This document shows positions 1-14,300 of a stretch of 64,000 bases of DNA, piece by piece. How positions within the stretch are numbered: position 1 is the stretch's first letter; each line of letters begins with the position of its first letter. Location: positions 2,232,001-2,296,000 of the forward strand of contig NC_079887.1 of NCBI RefSeq assembly GCF_029227915.1, written 5' to 3'. Under the pieces are notes generated by a model that was not told the DNA's origin, made no database searches, and worked only from the letters and a program-made list of their open reading frames with translations. The DNA comes from Hydractinia symbiolongicarpus (Eukaryota; Cnidaria; Hydrozoa; Anthoathecata; Hydractiniidae). A program made the translations under genes and the position numbers.

Positions 1-1307
1 AAAAATGTTTTCATTCTTGATGAGACGCTGAATAAAAGAAGTTTAATCGCCGGCAAACGAAAACCCGCCATTTCCCGTAAACCCCGGACTCGGCCCGTAT
101 AGTCAAAAGTATACAAAGAAATTACCCATGGAGTAAACTCATTTTCCGAACGATTTTTTAAATTATTATTTTACCACTAAAACCCATGAGACTTATAGTT
201 TTTAAAAATGTTTTCATTCTTGATGAGACGCTGAATAAAAGAAGTTTAATCGCCGGAAAACGAAAACCCGCCATTTCCCGTAAACCCCGGACTCTGCCCG
301 TACAGTCAAAAGTATACAAAGAAAGTACCCAGGGAGTAAACTCATTTTCCGAACGATTTTTTAAATTATTTTTTCACCACTACAACGCATGAGACTTGTA
401 GTTTTTAAAAATGTTTTCATTTTTGATGAGACGCTGAATAAAAGAAGTTTAATCGCCCTCAAGCGAAAATCCGCGATTTCCCGTAAATCTCGGACTCGGC
501 CCTTATAGGCCAAAGTATACAAAGAAAGTACCCAGGGAGTAAACTCATTTCCCGAACGATTTTTTAAATTCTTTTTTCACCACTAAAACGCATGAGACTT
601 GTAGTTTTCAAAAATGTGTTCATTTTTGATGAGACGCTTAATGAAAGAGGTTTAATCGCCGGCAAACGAAATCCCGCGATTTCCCGTAAATCCCGGGCTT
701 GGCCCGTATAGTCGAATGTATGCAAAGAAAGTACCCAGAGAGTAAACTCATTTCCCGAACGATTTTTTAATTTATTTTTTTCACCACTAAAACGCATGAG
801 ACTTGTAGTTTTTAAAAATGTTTTCATTTTTGATGAGACGGTTAATGAAAGAAGTTTAATCGCCAGCAATCAAAAACCCGCGATTTCCCGTAAATCCCGG
901 TCTTGGCCCGTATAGTCGAATGTATACAAAGAAAGTACCCTGTGAGTAAACTCATTTCCCGAACGATTTTTTAAATTATTTTTTCACCACTAAAACGCAT
1001 AAGACTTGTAGTTTTCAGAAATGTTTTCATTTTTGATGAGACGCTTAATGAAAGTGGTTTAATCGCCAGCAAACGAAAACCCGCGATTTCCCCTAAATCC
1101 CGGGCTTGGCCCGTATAGTCGAATGTATACAAAGAAAGTACCCTGTGAGTAAACGCATTTCCAAAACGATTTTTTAAATTATCTTTTCACCACTAATACG
1201 CATGAGACTTGTAGTTTTCAAAAATGTTCTCATTTTTGATGAGGCGCTGAATAAAAGAAGTTTAATCGACGGCAAACGAAAACCCGCCATTTCCCCTAAA
1301 CCCCGGA

Positions 1308-2523
1308 CTCGACCCGTATAGTCAAAAGTATACAAAGAAAGTACCCAGGGAGTAAACTCATTTCCCGAACGATTTTTTATATTATTTTTTTACCACTAAA
1401 CGCATGAGACTTGTAGTTTTTAAAAATGTTTTCATTTTTGATGAGACGCTGAATAAAAGAAGTTTAATCGCCGGCAATCGAAAACCCGCCATTTCCCGTA
1501 AACCCTGGACTCTGCCCGTATAGTCAAAAGTATACAAAGAAAGTACCCAGGGAGTAAACTCATTTTCCGAACGATTTTTTTAATTATTTTTTCACCACTA
1601 CAACGCATGAGACTTGTAGTTTTCAAAAATGTTTTCATTTTTGATTAGACGCTGAATAAAAGAAGTTTAATCGCCCTCAAACGAAAATCCGCAATTTCCC
1701 GAAAATCTCGGACTCGGTCCGTATAGTCCAAAGTATACAAAGAAAGTGCCCAGGGAGTAAACTCATTTCCCGAACGATTTTTTAAATTCTTTTTTCACCA
1801 CTAAAACGCATGAGACTTGTAGTTTTCAAAAATGTTTTTATTTTTGATGAGACGCTTAATGAAAGAGGTTTAATCGCCGGCAAACGAAATCCCGCGATTT
1901 CCCGTAAATCCCGGGCTCGACCCGTATAGTCAAAAGTATACAAAGAAAGTACCCAGGGAGTAAACTCATTTCCCGAACGATTTTTTATATTATTTTTTTA
2001 CCACTAAACGCATGAGACTTGTAGTTTTTAAAAATGTTTTCATTTTTGATGAGACGCTGAATAAAAGAAGTTTAATCGCCGGCAATCGAAAACCCGCCAT
2101 TTCCCGTAAACCCCGGACTCTGCCCGTATAGTCAAAAGTATACAAAGAAAGTACCCAGGGAGTAAACTCATTTTCCGAACGATTTTTTTAATTATTTTTT
2201 CACCACTACAACGCATGAGACTTGTAGTTTTCAAAAATGTTTTCATTTTTGATTAGACGCTGAATAAAAGAAGTTTAATCGCCCTCAAACGAAAATCCGC
2301 AATTTCCCGAAAATCTCGGACTCGGTCCGTATAGTCCAAAGTATACAAAGAAAGTGCCCAGGGAGTAAACTCATTTCCCGAACGATTTTTTAAATTCTTT
2401 TTTCACCACTAAAACGCATGAGACTTGTAGTTTTCAAAAATGTTTTTATTTTTGATGAGACGCTTAATGAAAGAGGTTTAATCGCCGGCAAACGAAATCC
2501 CGCGATTTCCCGTAAATCCCGGG
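1308..2523 (+). repeat. Two tandem copies of a 608-bp 3-mer unit
   Basis: The sequence from about 1308 to 1915 is repeated almost exactly from about 1916 to 2523. Shared private variants include the spelling GGCAATCGAAAAC, the TCTGCCCG variant, and a monomer with GATTAGACGC. The left edge of copy 2 (about 1913-1920) is chimeric: it reads CCCGGGCT from one monomer type and then CGACCCG from another. Confidence 0.85.
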
Positions 2524-3239
2524 CTTGGCCCGTATAGTCAAATGTATACAAAGAAAGTACCCAGGGAGTAAACTCATTTCCCGAACGATTTTTTAGTTTT
2601 TTTTTCACCACTAAAACGCATGGGACTTGTAGTTTTTAAAAATGTTTTCATTTTTGATGAGACGGTTAATGAAAGAAGTTTAATCGCCGGCAATCAAAAA
2701 CCCGCGATTTCCCGTAAATCCCGGGCTTGGCCCGTATAGTCGAATGTATACAAAGAAAGTACCCTGTGAGTAAACTCATTTCCCGAACGATTTTTTAAAT
2801 TATTTTTTCACCACTAAAACGCATGAGACTTGTAGTTTTCAGAAATGTTTTCATTTTTGATGAGACGCTTAATGAAAGTGGTTTAATCGCCAGCAAACGA
2901 AAACCCGCGATTTCCCCTAAATCCCGGGCTTGGCCCGTATAGTCGAATGTATACAAAGAAAGTACCCTGTGAGTAAACGCATTTCCAAAACGATTTTTTA
3001 AATTATCTTTTCACCACTAAAACGCATGAGACTTGTAGTTTTCAAAAATGTTCTCATATTTGATGGGACGCTGAATAAAAGAAGTTTAATCGTCGGCAAA
3101 CGAAAATCCGCGATTTCCCGTAAATCCAGGGCTTGGCCCGTATAGTCGAATGTATACAAAGAAAGTACCCAGGGAGTAAATTCATTTCCCGAACGATTTT
3201 TTAAATTTTTTTTTCACCACTAAAACGCATGAGACTTGT

Positions 3240-6200
3240 AGTTTTCAAAAACGTTTTCATTTTTGATGAGACGCTTAATAAAAGAGGTTTAATCGCCGGA
3301 AAACGAAAACCGGCGATTTCCCGTAAATCCCGGGCTTGGCCCGTATAGTCGAATGTATACAAAGAAAGTACCCTGTGAGTAAACTCATTTCCAGAACGAT
3401 TTTTTAAATTATTTTTTCACCACTAAAACGCATAAGACTTGTAGTTTTTAAAAATGTTTTCATTTTTGATGAAACGCTGAATAAAAGAAGTTTAATCGCC
3501 GGCAAACGAAAACCCGCAATTTCCCGTAAATCCCGGCTTGGCCCGTATAGTCAAAAGTATACAAAGAAAGTACCCAGGGAGTAAACTCATTTTCCGAACG
3601 ATTTTTTAAATTATTTTTTTACCACTAAAACGCATGAGACTTGCAGTTTTCAGAAATGTTTTCATTTTTGATGAGACGCTGAATAAAAGAAGTTTAATCG
3701 CCGGCAAACGAAAACCCGCCATTTCCCGTAAACCCCGGACTCCACCCGTATAGTCAAAAGTATACAAAGAAAGTACCCAGGGAGTAAACTCATTTCCCGA
3801 ACGATTTTTTAAATTATTTTTTCACCACTAAAACGCATGAGACTTGTAGTTTTTAAAAATGTTTTCATTTTTGATGAGACGCTGAATAAAAGCAGTTTAA
3901 TCGCCGGCAAACGAAAATCTGCGATTTTCCGTAAATCCCGGACTCGGCCCGTATAGTCAAAAGTATACAAAGAAAGTACCCAGGGAGTAAACTCATTTCC
4001 AGAACGATTTTTTAAATTATTTTTTCACCACTAAAACGCATAAGACTTGTAGTTTTTAAAAATGTTTTCATTTTTGATGAGGCGCTGAATAAAAGAAGTT
4101 TAATCGCCGGCAAACGAAAACCCGCGATTTCCCGTAAATCCCGGGCTTGGCCCGTATAGTCAAAAGTATACAAAGAAAGTACCCAGGGAGTAAACTCATT
4201 TCCCGAACTATTTTTTAAATTACTTTTTCACCACTAAAACGCATGAGACTTGTAGTTTTTAAAAATGTTTTCATTTTTGATGAGACGCTGAATAAAAGAA
4301 GTTTAATCGCCGGCAAACGAAAACCTGCGATTTCCTGTAAATCCTGGACTCGGCCCGTATAGTCAAAAGTATACAAAGGAAGTACCCAGGGAGTAAACTC
4401 ATTTCCCAAGCGATTTTTTAAATTTTTATTTCACCACTAAAACCCATGAGACTTGTAATTTTTAAAAATGTTTTCATTTTTGATGAGATGCTTAATGAAA
4501 GTGGTTTAATCGCCAGCAAACGAAAACCCACGATTTCCCGCAAATCCCGGGCTTGGCCGTATAGTCGAATGTATACAAAGAAAGTACCCTGTGAGTAAAC
4601 TCATTTCCAAAACGATTTTTTAAATTATCTTTTCACCACTAAAACGCATGAGACTTGTAGTTTTCAAAAATGTTTTCATTTTTGATGAGACGCTGAATAA
4701 AAGAAGTTTAATCGCCGGCAAACGAAAACCCGCCATTTCCCGTAAACCCCGGACTCGACCCGTATAGTCAAGAGTATACAAAGAAAGTACCCAGGGAGTA
4801 AACTCATTTCCCGAACGATTTTTTATATTATTTTTTTACCACTAAACGCATGAGACTTGTAGTTTTCTAAAATATTTTCATATTTGATGGGACGCTCAAT
4901 AAAAGAAGTTTAATCGCCGGCAAACAAAAATCCGCGATTTCCCGTAAATCCCGGACTCGGCCCGTATAGTCAAAAGTATACAAAGAAAGTACCCAGGGAG
5001 AAAACTCATTTCCCGAACGATTTTTTAAATAATTTTTTCACCACTAAAACGCATGAGACTTGTAGTTTTCAAAATTGTTTTCATTTTTGATGAAACGCTG
5101 AATAAAAGAAGTTTAATTGTCGGAAAACGAAAACCCGCGATTTCCCGTAAATCCCGGCTTGGCCCGTATAGTCAAAAGTATACAAAGAAAGTACCCAGGG
5201 AGTAAACTCATTTCCCGAACGATTTTTTAAATTATTTTTTCACCACTAAAACGCATGAGACTTGTCGTTTTCAAAAATATTTTCATATTTGATGAGACTC
5301 TGAATAAAAGAAGTTTAATCGCCGGCAAACGAAAACCTGCGATTTCCTGTAAATCCTGGACTCGGCCCGTATAGTCAAAAGTATACAAAGGAAGTACCCA
5401 GGGAGTAAACTCATTTCCCAAGCGATTTTTTAAATTTTTATTTCACCACTAAAACCCATGAGACTTGTAATTTTTAAAAATGTTTTCATTTTTGATGAGA
5501 TGCTTAATGAAAGTGGTTTAATCGCCAGCAAACGAAAACCCACGATTTCCCCCAAATCCCGGGCTTGGCCGTATAGTCGAATGTATACAAAGAAAGTACC
5601 CTGTGAGTAAACTCATTTCCAAAACGATTTTTTAAATTATCTTTTCACCACTAAAACGCATGAGACTTGTAGTTTTCAAAAATGTTTTCATTTTTGATGA
5701 GACGCTGAATAAAAGAAGTTTAATCGCCGGCAAACGAAAACCCGCCATTTCCCGTAAACCCCGGACTCGACCCGTATAGTCAAGAGTATACAAAGAAAGT
5801 ACCCAGGGAGTAAACTCATTTCCCGAACGATTTTTTATATTATTTTTTTACCACTAAACGCATGAGACTTGTAGTTTTCTAAAATATTTTCATATTTGAT
5901 GGGACGCTCAATAAAAGAAGTTTAATCGCCGGCAAACAAAAATCCGCGATTTCCCGTAAATCCCGGACTCGGCCCGTATAGTCAAAAGTATACAAAGAAA
6001 GTACCCAGGGAGAAAACTCATTTCCCGAACGATTTTTTAAATAATTTTTTCACCACTAAAACGCATGAGACTTGTAGTTTTCAAAATTGTTTTCATTTTT
6101 GATGAAACGCTGAATAAAAGAAGTTTAATTGTCGGAAAACGAAAACCCGCGATTTCCCGTAAATCCCGGCTTGGCCCGTATAGTCAAAAGTATACAAAGA

Positions 6201-9200
6201 AAGTACCCAGGGAGTAAACTCATTTCCCGAACGATTTTTTAAATTATTTTTTCACCACTAAAACGCATGAGACTTGTAGTTTTCAAAAATATTTTCATAT
6301 TTGATGGGACGCTGAATAAAAGAACTTCAATCGCCGGCAAACGAAAATCCGCGATTTCCCGTAAATCCCGGACTCGGCCCGTATAGTCAAAAGTATACAA
6401 AGAAAGTACCCAGGGAGTAAACTCATTTCCCGAACGATTTTTTAAATTATTTTTTCACCACTAAAACGCATGAGACTTGTAGTTTTCCAAAATGTTTTCA
6501 TTTTTGATGAGACGCTTAATGAAAGAGGTTTAATCGCCGGCAAACGAAAGCCCGCGTTTTCCCGTAAATCCGGCGCTTGGCCCGTATAGTCAAAAGTATA
6601 CAAAGAAAGTACCCAAGGAGTAAACTCATTTCCCGAACGATTTTTTAAATTATTTTTTCACCACTAAAACGCATGAGACTTGTAGTTTTTAAAAATGTTT
6701 TCATTTTTGATGAGACGCTGAATAAAAGCAGTTTAATCGCCGGCAAACGAAAATCTGCGATTTTCCGTAAATCCCGGACTCGGCCCGTATAGTCAAAAGT
6801 ATACAAAGAAAGTACCCAGGGAGTAAACTCATTTCCAGAACGATTTTTTAAATTATTTTTTCACCACTAAAACGCATAAGACTTGTAGTTTTTAAAAATG
6901 TTTTCATTTTTGATGAGACGCTGAATAAAAGAAGTTTAATCGCCGGCAAACGAAAACCCGCGATTTCCCGTAAATCCCGGGCTTGGCCCGTATAGTCAAA
7001 AGTATACAAAGAAAGTACCCAGGGAGTAAACTCATTTCCCGAACTATTTTTTAAATTACTTTTTCACCACTGAAACGCATGAGACTTGTAGTTTTTAAAA
7101 ATGTTTTCATTTTTGATGAGACGCTGAATAAAAGAAGTTTAATCGCCGACAAACGAAAACCTGCGATTTCCTGTAAATCCTGGACTCGGCCCGTATAGTC
7201 AAAAGTTTACAAAGGAAGTACCCAGGGAGTAAACTCATTTCCCAAGCGATTTTTTAAATTTTTATTTCACCACTAAAACCCATGAGACTTGTAATTTTTA
7301 AAAATGTTTTCATTTTTGATGAGATGCTTAATGAAAGTGGTTTAATCGCCAGCAAACGAAAACCCACGATTTCCCGCAAATCCCGGGCTTGGCCGTATAG
7401 TCGAATGTATACAAAGAAAGTACCCTGTGAGTAAACTCATTTCCAAAACGATTTTTTAAATTATCTTTTCAACACTAAAACGCATGAGACTTGTAGTTTT
7501 CAAAAATGTTTTCATTTTTGATGAGACGCTGAATAAAAGAAGTTTAATCGCCGGCAAACGAAAACCCGCCATTTCCCGTAAACCCCGGACTCGACCCGTA
7601 TAGTCAAGAGTATACAAAGAAAGTACCCAGGGAGTAAACTCATTTCCCGAACGATTTTTTATATTATTTTTTTACCACTAAACGCATGAGACTTGTAGTT
7701 TTCAAAAATGTTTTCATTTTTGATGAGACGCTTAATAAAAGAGGTTTAATCGCCGGAAAACGAAAACCGGCGATTTCCCGTAAATCCCGGGCTTGGCCCG
7801 TATAGTCGAATGTATACAAAGAAAGTACCCTGTGAGTAAACTCATTTCCAGAACGATTTTTTAAATTATTTTTTCACCACTAAAACGCATAAGACTTGTA
7901 GTTTTTAAAAATGTTTTCATTTTTGATGAAACGCTGAATAAAAGAAGTTTAATCGCCGGCAAACGAAAACCCGCAATTTCCCGTAAATCCCGGCTTGGCC
8001 CGTATAGTCAAAAGTATACAAAGAAAGTACCCAGGGAGTAAACTCATTTTCCGAACGATTTTTTAAATTATTTTTTTACCACTAAAACGCATGAGACTTG
8101 CAGTTTTCAGAAATGTTTTCATTTTTGATGAGACGCTGAATAAAAGAAGTTTAATCGCCGGCAAACGAAAACCCGCCATTTCCCGTAAACCCCGGACTCC
8201 ACCCGTATAGTCAAAAGTATACAAAGAAAGTACCCAGGGAGTAAACTCATTTCCCGAACGATTTTTTAAATTATTTTTTCACCACTAAAACGCATGAGAC
8301 TTGTAGTTTTTAAAAATGTTTTCATTTTTGATGAGACGCTGAATAAAAGCAGTTTAATCGCCGGCAAACGAAAATCTGCGATTTTCCGTAAATCCCGGAC
8401 TCGGCCCGTATAGTCAAAAGTATACAAAGAAAGTACCCAGGGAGTAAACTCATTTCCAGAACGATTTTTTAAATTATTTTTTCACCACTAAAACGCATAA
8501 GACTTGTAGTTTTTAAAAATGTTTTCATTTTTGATGAGGCGCTGAATAAAAGAAGTTTAATCGCCGGCAAACGAAAACCCGCGATTTCCCGTAAATCCCG
8601 GGCTTGGCCCGTATAGTCAAAAGTATACAAAGAAAGTACCCAGGGAGTAAACTCATTTCCCGAACTATTTTTTAAATTACTTTTTCACCACTAAAACGCA
8701 TGAGACTTGTAGTTTTTAAAAATGTTTTCATTTTTGATGAGACGCTGAATAAAAGAAGTTTAATCGCCGGCAAACGAAAACCTGCGATTTCCTGTAAATC
8801 CTGGACTCGGCCCGTATAGTCAAAAGTATACAAAGGAAGTACCCAGGGAGTAAACTCATTTCCCAAGCGATTTTTTAAATTTTTATTTCACCACTAAAAC
8901 CCATGAGACTTGTAATTTTTAAAAATGTTTTCATTTTTGATGAGATGCTTAATGAAAGTGGTTTAATCGCCAGCAAACGAAAACCCACGATTTCCCGCAA
9001 ATCCCGGGCTTGGCCGTATAGTCGAATGTATACAAAGAAAGTACCCTGTGAGTAAACTCATTTCCAAAACGATTTTTTAAATTATCTTTTCACCACTAAA
9101 ACGCATGAGACTTGTAGTTTTCAAAAATGTTTTCATTTTTGATGAGACGCTGAATAAAAGAAGTTTAATCGCCGGCAAACGAAAACCCGCCATTTCCCGT

Positions 9201-11150
9201 AAACCCCGGACTCGACCCGTATAGTCAAGAGTATACAAAGAAAGTACCCAGGGAGTAAACTCATTTCCCGAACGATTTTTTATATTATTTTTTTACCACT
9301 AAACGCATGAGACTTGTAGTTTTCTAAAATATTTTCATATTTGATGGGACGCTCAATAAAAGAAGTTTAATCGCCGGCAAACAAAAATCCGCGATTTCCC
9401 GTAAATCCCGGACTCGGCCCGTATAGTCAAAAGTATACAAAGAAAGTACCCAGGGAGAAAACTCATTTCCCGAACGATTTTTTAAATAATTTTTTCACCA
9501 CTAAAACGCATGAGACTTGTAGTTTTCAAAATTGTTTTCATTTTTGATGAAACGCTGAATAAAAGAAGTTTAATTGTCGGAAAACGAAAACCCGCGATTT
9601 CCCGTAAATCCCGGCTTGGCCCGTATAGTCAAAAGTATACAAAGAAAGTACCCAGGGAGTAAACTCATTTCCCGAACGATTTTTTAAATTATTTTTTCAC
9701 CACTAAAACGCATGAGACTTGTAGTTTTCAAAAATATTTTCATATTTGATGGGACGCTGAATAAAAGAACTTCAATCGCCGGCAAACGAAAATCCGCGAT
9801 TTCCCGTAAATCCCGGACTCGGCCCGTATAGTCAAAAGTATACAAAGAAAGTACCCAGGGAGTAAACTCATTTCCCGAACGATTTTTTAAATTATTTTTT
9901 CACCACTAAAACGCATGAGACTTGTAGTTTTCCAAAATGTTTTCATTTTTGATGAGACGCTTAATGAAAGAGGTTTAATCGCCGGCAAACGAAAGCCCGC
10001 GTTTTCCCGTAAATCCGGCGCTTGGCCCGTATAGTCAAAAGTATACAAAGAAAGTACCCAAGGAGTAAACTCATTTCCCGAACGATTTTTTAAATTATTT
10101 TTTCACCACTAAAACGCATGAGACTTGTAGTTTTTAAAAATGTTTTCATTTTTGATGAGACGCTGAATAAAAGCAGTTTAATCGCCGGCAAACGAAAATC
10201 TGCGATTTTCCGTAAATCCCGGACTCGGCCCGTATAGTCAAAAGTATACAACGAAAGTACCCAGGGAGTAAACTCATTTCCAGAACGATTTTTTAAATTA
10301 TTTTTTCACCACTAAAACGCATAAGACTTGTAGTTTTTAAAAATGTTTTCATTTTTGATGAGACGCTGAATAAAAGAAGTTTAATCGCCGGCAAACGAAA
10401 ACCCGCGATTTCCCGTAAATCCCGGGCTTGGCCCGTATAGTCAAAAGTATACAAAGAAAGTACCCAGGGAGTAAACTCATTTCCCGAACTATTTTTTAAA
10501 TTACTTTTTCACCACTGAAACGCATGAGACTTGTAGTTTTTAAAAATGTTTTCATTTTTGATGAGACGCTGAATAAAAGAAGTTTAATCGCCGACAAACG
10601 AAAACCTGCGATTTCCTGTAAATCCTGGACTCGGCCCGTATAGTCAAAAGTTTACAAAGGAAGTACCCAGGGAGTAAACTCATTTCCCAAGCGATTTTTT
10701 AAATTTTTATTTCACCACTAAAACCCATGAGACTTGTAATTTTTAAAAATGTTTTCATTTTTGATGAGATGCTTAATGAAAGTGGTTTAATCGCCAGCAA
10801 ACGAAAACCCACGATTTCCCGCAAATCCCGGGCTTGGCCGTATAGTCGAATGTATACAAAGAAAGTACCCTGTGAGTAAACTCATTTCCAAAACGATTTT
10901 TTAAATTATCTTTTCAACACTAAAACGCATGAGACTTGTAGTTTTCAAAAATGTTTTCATTTTTGATGAGACGCTGAATAAAAGAAGTTTAATCGCCGGC
11001 AAACGAAAACCCGCCATTTCCCGTAAACCCCGGACTCGACCCGTATAGTCAAGAGTATACAAAGAAAGTACCCAGGGAGTAAACTCATTTCCCGAACGAT
11101 TTTTTATATTATTTTTTTACCACTAAACGCATGAGACTTGTAGTTTTCAA
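3240..11150 (+). repeat. Long higher-order repeat: 3445-bp (17-mer) unit, two copies, the first enlarged to 4457 bp
   Basis: Positions 3240-7697 and 7697 to about 11150 carry the same ordered set of variant monomers. The marker TTTCCCAAGCG appears near 4408, 5420, 7243, 8865 and 10688. 5420 to 8865 and 7243 to 10688 are both 3445 bp; 4408 to 8865 is 4457 bp, which equals 3445 + 1012. The private variant CACCACTGAAACGC occurs near 7071 and 10516, again 3445 bp apart. The extra 1012 bp in copy 1 is the tandem 5-mer duplication listed next. Colinearity ends near 11150, where the second copy switches to a different monomer type. Confidence 0.85.
4288..6311 (+). repeat. Tandem duplication of a 1012-bp 5-mer with a chimeric junction monomer
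   Basis: About 4288-5299 and 5300-6311 contain the same five monomers in the same order, including the TTTTCTAAAATATTTTC variant near 4864 and 5876. The monomer at the join (about 5260-5420) is a hybrid. Its left part, with AAAATATTTTCATATTTGATG, matches the monomer at about 6280; its right part, with CCTGCGATTTCCTG and AAAGGAAG, matches the monomer at about 4300. This is the structure expected from one unequal crossover within the array. Confidence 0.85.
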
Positions 11151-11329
11151 AAATGTTTTCATTTTTGATGAGACGCTGAATAAAAGAAGTTTAATCGCCG
11201 GCAAACGAAAACCCGCCATTTCCCGTAAACCCCGGACTCGACCCGTATAGTCAAAAGTATACAAAGAAAGTACCCAGGGAGAAAACTCATTTCCCGAACG
11301 ATTTTTTAAATAATTTTTTCACCACTAAA

Positions 11330-14300
11330 CGCATGAGACTTGTAGTTTTCTAAAATATTTTCATATTTGATGGGACGCTGAATAAAAGAAGTTTAATCGC
11401 CGGCAAACAAAAATCCGCGATTTCCCGTAAATCCCGGACTCGGCCCGTATAGTCAAAAGTATACAAAGAAAGTACCCAGGGAGAAAACTCATTTCCCGAA
11501 CGATTTTTTAAATAATTTTTTCACCACTAAAACGCATGAGACTTGTAGTTTTCAAAATTGTTTTCATTTTTGATGAAACGCTGAATAAAAGAAGTTTAAT
11601 TGTCGGAAAACGAAAACCCGCGATTTCCCGTAAATCCCGGCTTAACCCGTATAGTCAAAAGTATACAAAGAAAGTACCCAGGGAGTAAACTCATTTCCCG
11701 AACGATTTTTTAGATTATTTTTTCACCACTAAAACGCATGAGACTTGTGGTTTTTAAAAATGTTTTCATTTTTGATGAGACGCTGAATAAAAGCAGTTTA
11801 ATCGCCGGCAAACGAAAACCTGCGATTTCCCGTAAATCCCGGACTCGGCCCGTATAGTCAAAAGTATACAAAGAAAGTACCCAGGGAGTAAACTCATTTC
11901 CAGAACGATTTTTTAAATTATTTTTTCACCACTAAAACGCATAAGACTTGTAGTTTTTAAAAATGTTTTCATTTTTGATGAGACGCTGAATAAAAGAAGT
12001 TTAATCGCCGGCAAACGAAAACCCGCGATTTCCCGTAAATCCCGGGCTTGGCCCGTATAGTCAAAAGTATACAAAGAAAGTACCCAGGGAGTAAACTCAT
12101 TTCCCGAACGATTTTTTAAATTACTTTTTCACCACTAAAACGCATGATACTTGTAGTTTTTAAAAATGTTTTCACTTTTGATGAGACGCTTAATAAAAGA
12201 AGTTTAATCGCCGGCAAACGAAAACCTGCGATTTCCCGTAAATCCTGGACTCGGCCCGCATAGTCAAAAGTATACAAAAAAAGTACCCAGGGAGTAAACT
12301 CATTTCCCAAACGATTTTTTAAATTTTTATTTCACCACTAAAACCCATGAGACTTGTAGTTTTCAAAAATGTTTTCATTTTTGATGAGACGCTAAATAAA
12401 AGCAGTTTAATCGCCGGCAAACGAAAACCTGCGATTTCCCGTAAATCCTGGACTCCGCCCGCATAGTCAAAAGTATACAAAAAAAGTACCCAGGGAGTAA
12501 ACTCATTTCCCAAACGATTTTTTAAATTTTTATTTCACCACTAAAACCCATGAGACTTGTAGTTTTCAAAAATGTTTTCATTTTTGATGAGACGCTGAAT
12601 AAAAGAAGTTTAATCGCCGGCAAACGAAAACCCGCCATTTCCCGTAAACCCCGGACTCGACCCGTATAGTCAAAAGTACACAAAGAAAGTACCCAGGGAG
12701 TAAACTCATTTCCCGAACGATTTTTTATATTATTTTTTTACAACTAAACGCATGAGACTTGTAGTTTTCAAAAATATTTTCATATTTGATGGGACGCTGA
12801 ATAAAAGAACTTTAATCGCCGGCAAACGAAAATCCGCGATTTCCCGTAAATCCCGGACTCGGCCCGTATAGTCAAAAGTATACAAAGAAAGTACCCAGGG
12901 AGTAAACTCATTTCCCGAACGATTTTTTAAATTATTTTTTCACCACTAAAACGCATGAGACTTGTAGTTTTCCAAAATGTTTTCATTTTTGATGAGACGC
13001 TTAATGAAAGAGGTTTAATCGCCGGCAAACGAAAGCCCGCGTTTTCCCGTAAATCCGGGGCTTGGCCCGTATAGTCAAAAGTATACAAAGAAAGTACCCA
13101 AGGAGTAAACTCATTTCCCGAACGATTTTTTAAATTATTTTTTCACCACTAAAACGCATGAGACTTGTAGTTTTCAAAAATGTTTTCGATTTTGATGAGA
13201 CGCTGAATAAAAGCAGTTTAATCGCCGGCAAACGAAAATCTGCGATTTTCCGTAAATCCCGGACTCGGCCCGTATAGTCCAAAGTATACAAAGAAAGTAC
13301 CCAGGGAGTAAACTCATTTCCAGAACGATTTTTTAAATTATTTTTTCACCACTAAAACGCATAAGACTTGTAGTTTTTAAAAATGTTTTCATTTTTGATG
13401 AGACGCTGAATAAAAGAAGTTTAATCGCCGGCAAACGAAAACCCGCGATTTCCCGTAAATCCCGGGCTTGGCCCGTATAGTCAAAAGTATACAAAGAAAG
13501 TACCCAGGGAGTAAACTCATTTCCCGAACTATTTTTTAAATTACTTTTTCACCACTAAAACGCATGAGACTTGTAGTTTTTAAAAATGTTTTCATTTTTG
13601 ATGAGACGCTGAATAAAAGAAGTTTAATCGCCGGCAAACGAAAACCTGCGATTTCCTGTAAATCCTGGACTCGGCCCGTATAGTCAAAAGTATACAAAGG
13701 AAGTACCCAGGGAGTAAACTCATTTCCCAAGCGATTTTTTAAATTTTTATTTCACCACTAAAACCCATGAGACTTGTAATTTTTAAAAATGTTTTCATTT
13801 TTGATGAGATGCTTAATGAAAGTGGTTTAATCGCCAGCAAACGAAAACCCGCGATTTCCCGCAAATCCCGGGCTTGGCCGTATAGTCGAATGTATACAAA
13901 GAAAGTACCCTGTGAGTAAACTCATTTCCAAAACGATTTTTTAAATTATCTTTTCACCACTAAAACGCATGAGACTTGTAGTTTTCAAAAATGTTTTCAT
14001 TTTTGATGAGACGCTGAATAAAAGAAGTTTAATCGCCGGCAAACGAAAACCCGCCATTTCCCGTAAACCCCGGACTCGACCCGTATAGTCAAGAGTATAC
14101 AAAGAAAGTACCCAGGGAGTAAACTCATTTCCCGAACGATTTTTTATATTATTTTTTTACCACTAAACGCATGAGACTTGTAGTTTTCTAAAATATTTTC
14201 ATATTTGATGGGACGCTGAATAAAAGAAGTTTAATCGCCGGCAAACAAAAATCCGCGATTTCCCGTAAATCCCGGACTCGGCCCGTATAGTCAAAAGTAT

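Noticed and set aside
186-392. Dozens of 60-121-codon ORFs throughout the array, some with identical translations, as candidate genes
   Set aside because: They are readings of the same noncoding monomer. Many start at TTG, they change frame with the 203-bp period, and both strands are open.
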